Positions 42,595 through 50,351 of a stretch of DNA of 64,000 bases are shown here, piece after piece. The stretch is from positions 13,789 to 77,788 of the forward strand of contig PWOI01000179.1 in the NCBI GenBank assembly GCA_003557485.1, written 5' to 3'. The notes beneath the pieces were generated by a model, which did no database searches, was not told where the DNA came from, and worked only from the letters and a program-made list of their open reading frames with translations. Within the stretch, counting starts at the first letter, position 1. Every line of letters begins with the position of its first letter. The stretch comes from Elusimicrobiota bacterium. Its GTDB lineage: Bacteria; CG03; SLGR01; PWQF01. The position numbers were made by a program, and so were the translations under genes.

Positions 42595-43711
42595 GTTCCG
42601 GAATAAAAATCCGGCATTATGCATAAGACTTGCCTCCGCTGAGGGTATAGGGCCCGTTACTGTTAAAAAACTATTAGACGCTTTCGGAGAAAATACAGAG
42701 AATATTTTCAGTTGTTCTGAGAAAGAAATCTCCGAAACAGCAGGGGTGACAGTTAATACTGCCTCACTGATTAAGAGAGCTCTTTCGGATATGTCCGGAG
42801 CCCGGCGGGAACTTGAAAAAGTAAAAAAGAATGGTTACAGGGTTTACTGTTACGGTGATAGTGATTATCCCTTTCTGCTTAAACAGATACATGATCCGCC
42901 GGCCGTACTTTATTCTAGCAGCCGGCTGCAGGAGTCTGACTATAATTCCATAGCGGTTGTAGGTACGAGAAGGGCATCGGATTACGGAAAAACGGTGGCT
43001 TCGCTTATTTCTCAAGGGCTGGCTTCGTACAATATATGCGTTGTGTCGGGAGCTGCTGCCGGAATAGATACGGAGGCGCACAGGTCGGCTCTTAAAGCAG
43101 GGGGAAGAACTATAGCTGTTATGGGAGGAGGACTGAACAGGCCCTACCCTAGCAGTAATAGAAGGCTACTTGAAAAAATAGGTTTATCCGGTACAGTTCT
43201 CAGTGAATATTCTCCCGACGAGATTCCGAGTCCTGTCAACTTTCCCCGGCGCAACAGAATAATAAGCGGATTGTCACACGGAGTTGTTGTGGTAGAAGCA
43301 GCCCGGCGCAGCGGAGCTCTTATAACCGCATCCTTTGCGGCCGAACAGGGTAGGCAGGTCTATGCCGTTCCGGGAAGTGTTTTTGCAGGAGGCAGCCGCG
43401 GCTGCCTTGATCTTATAAGGGACGGGGCTGTACCCGTATCCGGGGCTGAAGAAATAATAGATGATATAAGAGGACAGCTTGACAGCGGTAAGCTGGAGAA
43501 ATCGCGTGCTGAATTTGAAACTAAATACTTCTCCGGATATGCCTCTGAAATCTTAAATTTTTTAAGTTCCAGGCCGGCGCATGTTGACATAATAAAAAAC
43601 AAACTTAAAATGGATATAAGTTTTCTTGCTTCTCAGCTGACCAGCCTGGAGTTAAAGGGACTGATTAAAAAAATAGACGGAGATAAGTATATTAAATTAA
43701 CAGATGAATAA
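42587..43711 (+). CDS. dprA: DNA processing protein DprA
   Basis: 374 residues from ATG 42587 (MSKFRNKNPALCIRLASAEG), which I prefer over longer in-frame starts inside the previous gene. A helix-hairpin-helix/SAM-like N-terminus is followed by the Rossmann-like DprA core: VVGTRRASDYG, VVSGAAAGIDTEAHRSAL, AVMGGGLNRPYP, SEYSPDEIP, FPRRNRIISGLSHGVVVVEA. A C-terminal winged-helix domain (DIIKNKLKMDISFLASQLTS) is present. It loads RecA on incoming single-stranded DNA. It overlaps topA by 8 nt. Confidence 0.94.
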   Translation: MSKFRNKNPALCIRLASAEGIGPVTVKKLLDAFGENTENIFSCSEKEISETAGVTVNTASLIKRALSDMSGARRELEKVKKNGYRVYCYGDSDYPFLLKQIHDPPAVLYSSSRLQESDYNSIAVVGTRRASDYGKTVASLISQGLASYNICVVSGAAAGIDTEAHRSALKAGGRTIAVMGGGLNRPYPSSNRRLLEKIGLSGTVLSEYSPDEIPSPVNFPRRNRIISGLSHGVVVVEAARRSGALITASFAAEQGRQVYAVPGSVFAGGSRGCLDLIRDGAVPVSGAEEIIDDIRGQLDSGKLEKSRAEFETKYFSGYASEILNFLSSRPAHVDIIKNKLKMDISFLASQLTSLELKGLIKKIDGDKYIKLTDE

Positions 43712-45842
43712 ACCACTCATAATAGTTGAATCACCTACAAAAGCCAAAGTAATTGATAAATTTCTTGGAGGCAGCCATAAAGTAATTTCCAGTATGGGGC
43801 ATGTTATGGACCTTCCGAAAAAGAAACTGGGTGTGGATATAGAAAAAAACTTTGAACCTCAGTATGAGGTTATAAGGGGCAAGGGTAAAATAATAAAAGA
43901 AATTTCCGGCTTAATGAAAAAAGCAGACAGGGTTTATCTTGGAATGGATGAAGACCGTGAAGGTGAAGCTATAGGATGGCATATTCTGCAGGCCGGCGGA
44001 CTGGCCGGTACGGAAGAAAAAGCTGACAGGATAGTTTTCCATGAAATAACCAAGAGGGCTATAGAAAATGCCCTTCAGTCACCACGGAGTATAGATGTAA
44101 ACCTGGTAGACGCCCAGAAAGCAAGAAGAATTCTTGATAGAATAGTCGGATACAAGGTTTCTTCTTTACTTTCAAAAAAAATAAGGAGAGGGCTTTCAGC
44201 CGGCCGGGTTCAGTCTGTTGCCCTGCGTCTTATTGTAAACAGGGAGCAGGAAAGAGAAGCGTTTACCCCCCGGGACTATTACACGGTCGAGGGAAAGATC
44301 GGCAAAGAAAATATATCTCTTGAAACTTCCCTGTGGGGCCGGCAGGGAAAGAAAATAAAGAAATTTGAACTGGATAAAGAAGCCTCGGACAGGATAGTAA
44401 GTGAATGTCTCAAGTCTGAGGCTGTTGTTGAAAAAATAACAAAAAAAAGCCGGAAAAACCATCCCTACGCTCCTTTTATAACATCTACTCTACAGCAGGA
44501 GGCTTACAGCAGACTGAAGATGACACCATATGCGACAATGAGAGAAGCTCAGAAACTTTACGAGGGAGTAGAACTTCCGGATGGTAGTTCAGGGGGATTG
44601 ATCACTTATATGAGAACCGATTCTGTGAAAATTGCCAGAGAGGCAGTTGAAAATTCCAGAAAGTTCATAGCTAATAATATAGGGCCGGAATATGTTCCGG
44701 AAAAACCTAATTTTTATAAGTCAAAGAAGTCGGCCCAGGAAGCCCATGAATGTATAAGGCCCACAGATGTCACACTAAGGCCGGAGTCTCTTAAGGACAC
44801 ACTGGATAAAAACCAGTACCGGCTCTATGATCTTATCTGGCGAAGATTTGTCGCCTGCCAAATGAAGCCGGCTTTACTGGAGATGGTAAAAGTTGATATA
44901 AAATGTTCGGGATACGATTTCAGGTCAAACGGCCAGAAAATTGTTTTTGACGGTTACAACAGGGTTTGGAAGGCAGAAATAAAAGAACAGAGCGTTGCCG
45001 GTGTTGAAGAAGGAAATGTACTTAACTGGCAAGAACTAGGGGCAATTGCACACCAGACCCAGCCTCCTCCGCGCTACACTATGGCAACACTTGTTAAAGA
45101 ACTTGAAAACAATGGTGTAGGCCGACCTTCAACGTATGCATCCATACTGAATACTCTTTTTAAAAGGAAATATATTTTTTCTGAGAAGGGACGGCTTGTT
45201 CCGGATGAAATATCTTTTGAAGTTATAAAAGGGCTTCAGGATCATTTTCAGACAATTGTTGACTTGGAATTCACTGCGAAAATGGAAGAAAACCTAGATC
45301 TTGTTGCTGAAGGTAAAATGCAATGGAAAGAAATGCTTGAAGTATTTTACGAAAGTTTCAGGGATCAATTGGAAAAAGCAACTGAAAATATGGAAAAAAC
45401 AAAAGATGAAGAAACAGATAAAATATGTCCGGACTGCAAGGAGCCTATGGTTATAAGAAGAGGAAGGAACGGTAAATTTTTGGCCTGCACAGGATTTCCT
45501 GCCTGTAAAAAAACATATAATATTGATGAAGAGGGCAATATTGTTGAAGAAAAAAAATCAGATATAAAATGTCCGAAGTGTTCTTCTGCCATGATTGAAA
45601 AAAACGGAAGATACGGTAAGTTTTTAGCCTGCAGCAAATTTCCGGGTTGCAAAACTACTCTGGCCATAGATAAGGAAGGAGAACTGATAAAAATACCTCT
45701 GGGCTTTGAAAGATGTCCCGAATGCGGAAAGAATACTACTATAAAAAGAGGAAGAAAGGGTATGTTTCTTGCCTGCAGCGGATACCCTAAATGCAGGTTT
45801 TCCATGAATTATGAAAAGGCTCTGGAAAAATCCCGAAAGTAA
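43704..45842 (+). CDS. topA: DNA topoisomerase I
   Basis: 712 residues, type IA. A Toprim domain (LIIVESPTKAKVIDKFLGG; YLGMDEDREGEAIGWH) is followed by the active-site tyrosine in GLITYMRTDSVKIA. Three C-terminal four-cysteine zinc fingers follow (CPDCKEPM, CPKCSSAM, CPECGKNT starts, each closing with a C-x(5-6)-C pair). It relaxes negative supercoils. dprA-topA-xerC order is common in bacteria. Confidence 0.96.
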   Translation: MNKPLIIVESPTKAKVIDKFLGGSHKVISSMGHVMDLPKKKLGVDIEKNFEPQYEVIRGKGKIIKEISGLMKKADRVYLGMDEDREGEAIGWHILQAGGLAGTEEKADRIVFHEITKRAIENALQSPRSIDVNLVDAQKARRILDRIVGYKVSSLLSKKIRRGLSAGRVQSVALRLIVNREQEREAFTPRDYYTVEGKIGKENISLETSLWGRQGKKIKKFELDKEASDRIVSECLKSEAVVEKITKKSRKNHPYAPFITSTLQQEAYSRLKMTPYATMREAQKLYEGVELPDGSSGGLITYMRTDSVKIAREAVENSRKFIANNIGPEYVPEKPNFYKSKKSAQEAHECIRPTDVTLRPESLKDTLDKNQYRLYDLIWRRFVACQMKPALLEMVKVDIKCSGYDFRSNGQKIVFDGYNRVWKAEIKEQSVAGVEEGNVLNWQELGAIAHQTQPPPRYTMATLVKELENNGVGRPSTYASILNTLFKRKYIFSEKGRLVPDEISFEVIKGLQDHFQTIVDLEFTAKMEENLDLVAEGKMQWKEMLEVFYESFRDQLEKATENMEKTKDEETDKICPDCKEPMVIRRGRNGKFLACTGFPACKKTYNIDEEGNIVEEKKSDIKCPKCSSAMIEKNGRYGKFLACSKFPGCKTTLAIDKEGELIKIPLGFERCPECGKNTTIKRGRKGMFLACSGYPKCRFSMNYEKALEKSRK

Positions 45843-45884
45843 CTTTAAAGGGTGTATGTATCACGCCGCAAGGACATATGCCTT

Positions 45885-46802
45885 ATGAATAAAGAACGAG
45901 AAAAAACTGGAAAATGCCTGGAAGACTGCCGAAAGAAATTTATTGAATATATACGCTACGAAAAAGAATATTCTCCCGCAACTAGAAACGCATACGGGAA
46001 AGATATTAAGCACTTCATAGAATTTTTAATAAGAAAGGGATTGACAGATTTTTCCCTGGTTAAACATACTGATATACGAGAGTACCTTGGGGAACTTCAG
46101 GGTAGATTATCCAGGTCTTCGATAAACCGGAAACTTTCTTCTATCAGGAGTCTTTTTTCATATATGCTTAAAGCAGGAATGATAGAGTCGGACCCTACCG
46201 GCAAAGTTTATTCTCCGGCCGCGCCGTCCCGGTCTCCGGAAGTTCTTACTGTTAAAGAGGTCGCGGCAATGATAAACGCCGCTGTTGAAAACAAAAAACT
46301 TAAAATACGGAACAGGGCGATTATGGAATTTATGTATTCTACCGGATGCCGCGTTGAAGAAGCCGCCGCCCTTAATGTAAAAGACCTGGATTTACTGGGC
46401 GGCACGGTCCTTTTAAAGGGAAAAGGCAGGAAGGAAAGAATTGCGCCTATGGGACGCCCTGCAGTAGAATCTGTTCACAGATACCTGGTTTTCAGGGAAC
46501 ATAGCGGATGGGGAGAGGGATTTCCTGCGGTTTTTATAACCTATCGCGGCAACCGCCTGACTCAAAGAAGCATCCGAAGAATAGTTAAGAAGCAGGCGGC
46601 ACTTGCGGGGATAACTAAGAATACAGGACCGCATACTTTAAGGCACAGTTTTGCAACGCATATGCTTGAAAACGGTTGCAATTTAAGGACTGTTCAGGAG
46701 TTGCTGGGCCATGTGCGCCTGCAGACAACCCAGAGATATACGCATCTTTCCAGAAAAAAATTAAAGGAGGTATACCTGCAATCGCATCCAAGAAACCTGT
46801 AA
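45885..46802 (+). CDS. Tyrosine recombinase XerC/XerD
   Basis: 305 residues from ATG 45885; a GTG 33 nt earlier is possible but has no better SD. The N-terminal SAM-like DNA-binding domain (FIEYIRYEKEYSPATRNAYG) is followed by the catalytic domain. It has the full set: Arg in STGCRVEEAAAL, Lys in KGKGRKERIAP, HTLRHSFATHML, and GHVRLQTTQRYTHLS with the nucleophile Tyr. It resolves chromosome dimers at dif. Position next to topA suggests the housekeeping enzyme, not a phage integrase. I cannot decide between XerC and XerD. Confidence 0.92.
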   Translation: MNKEREKTGKCLEDCRKKFIEYIRYEKEYSPATRNAYGKDIKHFIEFLIRKGLTDFSLVKHTDIREYLGELQGRLSRSSINRKLSSIRSLFSYMLKAGMIESDPTGKVYSPAAPSRSPEVLTVKEVAAMINAAVENKKLKIRNRAIMEFMYSTGCRVEEAAALNVKDLDLLGGTVLLKGKGRKERIAPMGRPAVESVHRYLVFREHSGWGEGFPAVFITYRGNRLTQRSIRRIVKKQAALAGITKNTGPHTLRHSFATHMLENGCNLRTVQELLGHVRLQTTQRYTHLSRKKLKEVYLQSHPRNL

Positions 46803-47806
46803 GTAAGGCCGATATAGAAGTTCTAACTGAAGAAACAGGGTGTAGTCCTGATGAAGCAAAGGAATATTATCGCAACGTGGATGGAAATATCTCGCTGGCT
46901 CTACAGAATATTTCAAGAGACATACATCCCATCGGTATTCTTAAATGCCGCTTCAGTTCGGTTAAGGCCGGCATATACGGACTTTTTCTTTTTATATTTA
47001 ATGTAAGATATGAAAAAATAGTGAGAATAGCTTCGGTCGCCGGATGCAATCCGGAAATATGCGAAACCAATATTAATGACAATTGGTTTTCTTTCGAAAA
47101 GGAGTTATATTCCAAACGCCTTAAAGAAGGGAGTCTCCGTGATGTAACCCAGAATATGGAACAGACTCTCCTGAAAAAACTTGATGATAAAAAACCCGGG
47201 GGCTTTTTTGATATGTACAGAGCCGGCGACAGTGAAGGAATAAGTGCGCTTATGGAACAGGGCATTAGGGAAGTAGTTAAATATGACACCGGTGAAGATT
47301 GTCTTGTGGATTTAATGGTCAGGGCCCAGCGTCTAAATCTTAGACAGTTCAGGTACCTTACGGATTCAGAATCAGTTGCTGAGGAATTCAAGCTGCAACA
47401 TGGCGACGAGCCTGCATATAGCACTCTTGTTGCACTGGATACAGAAATTGTTAAGGTTTCCGGCACTCCTGTCGTAAGAGTCGAGAAAATAGAAGCAGGA
47501 GATATGGTTTTTACCAAGATCAAGGATATGAGGGATATAGGAATATATCTTTCACATCTTCTGGGAGCAAGAAAAGATGATGATTTTCTTCCTATTCCGT
47601 CAACAGTTGCCGATGTGAAGGAAACAAAAGAAGGGATAGAGTTGGTTGTTCGTTTCGGGCCCGGTATCGTTGGAAGGTCCCTTGAAGACCCAAGAAAAAA
47701 AATAAGTATATGGAGGCCGACAGAGGCAAAACCCCCCTGGAGGCTATACGTAGGGACAGTTGCGCTTGCTCTAATAGTTTTGTATTATCTATTATTCCTT
47801 AGATAA
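46781..47806 (+). CDS. Hypothetical protein with UBA-like N-terminus and C-terminal membrane anchor, start unusual
   Basis: About 341 residues, no family recognised. A UBA/TS-N-like three-helix segment (EVLTEETGCSPDEAKEYYRN) lies near the N-terminus, followed by GNISLALQNI. The middle is a mixed alpha/beta region (residues ~60-310). One hydrophobic helix ends the protein (LYVGTVALALIVLYYLLFLR). A strong SD (AAAGGAGG, ending at 46770) sits inside the end of the recombinase gene, but the frame has no ATG, GTG or TTG after it. ATC at 46781 is the best-spaced codon. An ATG at 46676 would overlap the recombinase gene by 127 nt and adds a sequence that looks like out-of-frame translation. The true start is unresolved. 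Confidence 0.6.
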   Translation: MASKKPVSKADIEVLTEETGCSPDEAKEYYRNVDGNISLALQNISRDIHPIGILKCRFSSVKAGIYGLFLFIFNVRYEKIVRIASVAGCNPEICETNINDNWFSFEKELYSKRLKEGSLRDVTQNMEQTLLKKLDDKKPGGFFDMYRAGDSEGISALMEQGIREVVKYDTGEDCLVDLMVRAQRLNLRQFRYLTDSESVAEEFKLQHGDEPAYSTLVALDTEIVKVSGTPVVRVEKIEAGDMVFTKIKDMRDIGIYLSHLLGARKDDDFLPIPSTVADVKETKEGIELVVRFGPGIVGRSLEDPRKKISIWRPTEAKPPWRLYVGTVALALIVLYYLLFLR

Positions 47807-47847
47807 GATTGTAACTGCCGGAATTTTACTTTCATTAAAATTTTATT

Positions 47848-48969
47848 ATGAAAAAAACCTTTAATATTAATTTAGAAAAAATAAAGAAAACTGCTTCAAA
47901 ATCAGCACTGATCACTTTTGCAGCTGTCATTGTCGCCGGAGTAATCGGTACATGGTCAGTCAATATACTCATAAAACAGATAATACATGACCGCAGTGAA
48001 GTTTTAGTGCCCGATATAGAAGGTATGCCGCTGGAAGAGGCACTTGAACTTTTAAGCGAAAGAAATCTTTCTCTATCCCTGATTGCAAGGAAATATGATC
48101 CGGATATTCCCTCGGGAAGTGTAATATCGCAGACCCCGCCTCCGGGCCTCATGGTAAGGGAAGGAGGGGTTATTGAAACTGTTATTTCTTCCGGTGGACA
48201 GGTTGTTTTTGTCCCCAGGGTTGAGGGAAGGGTTCTCAGAGAGGCCGAAATGCTTATACGCCAGGCAGGCCTGCAGATGGGTGAACAGACCCGGACTTAT
48301 TCCCGTACGGTGGAAGAAGGTTACGTGGTTTCCCAGTCCCCGCCTCCAGACGAAGTCGTTCAGGGTGATTCGTATGTTGATATTGTGGTAAGTCTCGGAT
48401 CTGCGGATTATGATAAAGTGGCCTATATGCCGGACCTGGAAGGAATGAGGATAAGAAATGCAGAGAGGGTCCTTAATGAGATGGGGCTCAGAATAGCGGC
48501 AGTAAAAGCGGAAATATATGAAGAATTGCCGGAGGGGACGGTTGTTAAACAGTCACCTGAGGCTGGTGTTGAAATAGAGACAGGTAAAAGCGTTGACCTT
48601 ATTATTTCAAGAAAAAAACAGGAAACCCTTCAGGTTAGAGAAGAAATCATCAGATACAATATAACATCTGAAGATATCGGAAGTGATATAAAAATAATAT
48701 TGTCCGACGATATTAGGGACGAATATGTTCTATACGAAGAAACTGCTGAAGATGTGGAGAAAATTGAAATTCCGGTAAGGGTACTCGGCAAAGCAAAAGT
48801 CCAGGTTTTTTCAGGGAAAAATATTATTTCCGAAAAGATATATGAAGAAAAAAAAGAAACAGAAGAATACGAGGAGCTTTTAGATACGGAAGATCCCGGT
48901 GAAGATTTGTTTTTTGAAGATATTTTTCCTGAAGATTACGGGGAAATCGAAGAGTTTTTTATTGAATAA
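47848..48969 (+). CDS. PASTA-domain membrane protein without kinase domain
   Basis: 373 residues. An N-terminal membrane helix (ALITFAAVIVAGVIGTW) is followed by three PASTA repeats (about 50-120, 122-190 and 192-255; VPDIEGMPLEEALELL, VPRVEGRVLREAEMLI, MPDLEGMRIRNAERVL, each closing with QSPPP or QSPEAG-type loops). An acidic C-terminal region completes the protein. PASTA modules bind peptidoglycan or muropeptides. They usually sit on Ser/Thr kinases or PBPs; here they stand alone, so this is likely a cell-wall sensor or tether. rpe overlaps the stop (TAATG). Confidence 0.88.
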   Translation: MKKTFNINLEKIKKTASKSALITFAAVIVAGVIGTWSVNILIKQIIHDRSEVLVPDIEGMPLEEALELLSERNLSLSLIARKYDPDIPSGSVISQTPPPGLMVREGGVIETVISSGGQVVFVPRVEGRVLREAEMLIRQAGLQMGEQTRTYSRTVEEGYVVSQSPPPDEVVQGDSYVDIVVSLGSADYDKVAYMPDLEGMRIRNAERVLNEMGLRIAAVKAEIYEELPEGTVVKQSPEAGVEIETGKSVDLIISRKKQETLQVREEIIRYNITSEDIGSDIKIILSDDIRDEYVLYEETAEDVEKIEIPVRVLGKAKVQVFSGKNIISEKIYEEKKETEEYEELLDTEDPGEDLFFEDIFPEDYGEIEEFFIE

Positions 48970-49625
48970 TGAATAAGAAATTTGAAATATCAGCATCTGT
49001 TCTCAATATGGATTTTTCCATGATGAGAGAGAGTATTGCTAAGATCGAAGAAACCGGTATAGATTCTTTCCACCTTGATATCATGGATGGAAATTTTGTC
49101 AATAATATTTCTTTCGGGCCGGATATATCAAAAACAATTATTTCTCTTGCGACAGTCCCGGTACATTCACACCTTATGGTAAAAAATCCTGAGAAATATG
49201 CAGACAGGTTTTTTGATGCCGGGACAGAAAGTGTAACAGTGCATGCAGAGGTTTTAAATAAAGAAAACCGGGGTTTGCTTGACAGGCCCCGTATGGGCCT
49301 GTCTCTTAATCCTGATATCCCTCTGGAAATTCTGGATCCGTACCTTGAAAAAGCTGAAAGGATTCTAGTAATGAGCGTTATGGCAGGGTTCGGCGGCCAG
49401 AAGTTTATGGATGGCAGCCTTAAAAGAATTGAATCCCTCAGAAATAAAAGAGAAAAAAAGGGTTATTCTTTTCTTATTGAGGTGGACGGTGGAATAAATG
49501 GTGCAAATGCTCCTCTCTGCATAAAAGCCGGTGCGGATGTTGTTATAGTAGGTTCCTGGATAACTCTTTCGGATGATCCGTCCGGTAGGGTAAAAATTCT
49601 TAAAAGTATTCCCGGCCGGAAATAA
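48969..49625 (+). CDS. rpe: Ribulose-phosphate 3-epimerase
   Basis: 218 residues, TIM barrel. ASVLNMDF, SFHLDIMDGNFVNNISFGP (metal-binding His and Asp), VHSHLMVKNPEKY, VHAE, MSVMAGFGGQKFMDG and EVDGGINGANAP are the family motifs, with the metal-ligand Asp in VDGGI. It interconverts Ru5P and Xu5P in the pentose phosphate pathway. It could supply the pentose phosphates handled by the RpiB-like proteins at the end of the window. Confidence 0.95.
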   Translation: MNKKFEISASVLNMDFSMMRESIAKIEETGIDSFHLDIMDGNFVNNISFGPDISKTIISLATVPVHSHLMVKNPEKYADRFFDAGTESVTVHAEVLNKENRGLLDRPRMGLSLNPDIPLEILDPYLEKAERILVMSVMAGFGGQKFMDGSLKRIESLRNKREKKGYSFLIEVDGGINGANAPLCIKAGADVVIVGSWITLSDDPSGRVKILKSIPGRK

Positions 49626-49654
49626 CCGGAACCGGTTGTGTAAAACTTTTCATA

Positions 49655-50104
49655 ATGGTAAAAACAGCAGCAAGAAATAAGTCCGCGTATTACAATTTTA
49701 ATATTATTAAAAAATTTGAGGCCGGAATATGCCTTAAAGGGTGCGAAGTCAAATCTTTAAGAGGCGGGCAGGCAGATATAAAGCAGAGCTTTGCAAAAAT
49801 AATTGAAGAGGAGATATTTCTTCTGAATGCTCATATAGCACCTTATGACAAGGCGTCCGGAAACGAACAGTACGACCCTCTCCGGCCAAGGAAACTGCTT
49901 CTTAATAAAAAAGAAATACGGCAGATTGATAAGAAACTGCAGACAAAAGGATTTACCCTTGTCCCTGTTGAAATATATTTTAAGAGAGGCCGGGCGAAAG
50001 TAACCATAGGGCTGGCTGAGGGAAAGACAAAAACCGATAAAAGGCAGGCCATAAAAAAGCGGATAATGGAAAGGGAAATGGACAGGGAAAAGAAAAATTA
50101 TTGA
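49655..50104 (+). CDS. smpB: SsrA-binding protein SmpB
   Basis: 149 residues. ARNKSAYYNFNIIKKFEAGI, LKGCEVKSLRGG, NAHIAPY, RPRKLLLNKKEI and YFKRGRAKVTIGLAEGK are the family motifs, with a basic C-terminal tail. It delivers tmRNA to stalled ribosomes. I do not find an ssrA gene in the window; the 250-nt gap that follows does not show the tmRNA ends. Confidence 0.95.
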   Translation: MVKTAARNKSAYYNFNIIKKFEAGICLKGCEVKSLRGGQADIKQSFAKIIEEEIFLLNAHIAPYDKASGNEQYDPLRPRKLLLNKKEIRQIDKKLQTKGFTLVPVEIYFKRGRAKVTIGLAEGKTKTDKRQAIKKRIMEREMDREKKNY

Positions 50105-50129
50105 CAAATAGTTGTTTTATATGTATAAA
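50101..50129 (+). promoter_or_regulatory. Promoter upstream of polA, overlapping the smpB stop
   Basis: TTGACA at 50101-50106 overlaps the smpB stop codon. A 17-nt spacer and TATAAA at 50124-50129 follow. The predicted start near 50136 gives a ~215-nt leader before polA. That leader holds a small ATCCG/CGGAT hairpin (about 50177-50190) with a TCTTTTTT run ~10 nt on, and nothing else I can name. Confidence 0.65.
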
Positions 50130-50351
50130 TAAAATGACATTCCGGTTTTAAAGCAACCCGATTTTATTAAAACTTTATCCGCGTCCGGATTTCGAATCTT
50201 TTTTACATTTAATCTTCTGTATGAAAATATCTGATAGTATTCTTAAGGTGCTTGTTATAACTGACATTCATAAAAAGCATAAATAAACTTTCCGCCGGGG
50301 GAAAACCTTAATTGATGAATCAAAAAAAGGTCGCCTGTTGCGGGCTTATTA

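Noticed and set aside
45885-46802. Tyrosine recombinase as evidence of an integrated element
   Set aside because: It sits in the common dprA-topA-xer order with no attachment repeats, tRNA or phage genes, so it is the housekeeping Xer protein.
50221-50286. 21-codon mini-frame in the polA leader
   Set aside because: There is no SD and no tandem rare or regulatory codons. Nothing links it to regulation of polA.
50137-50351. Possible tmRNA, 6S RNA or riboswitch in the leader between smpB and polA
   Set aside because: I could not find the tRNA-like ends of tmRNA or any known aptamer core. Only a small hairpin with a T-rich stretch is visible.
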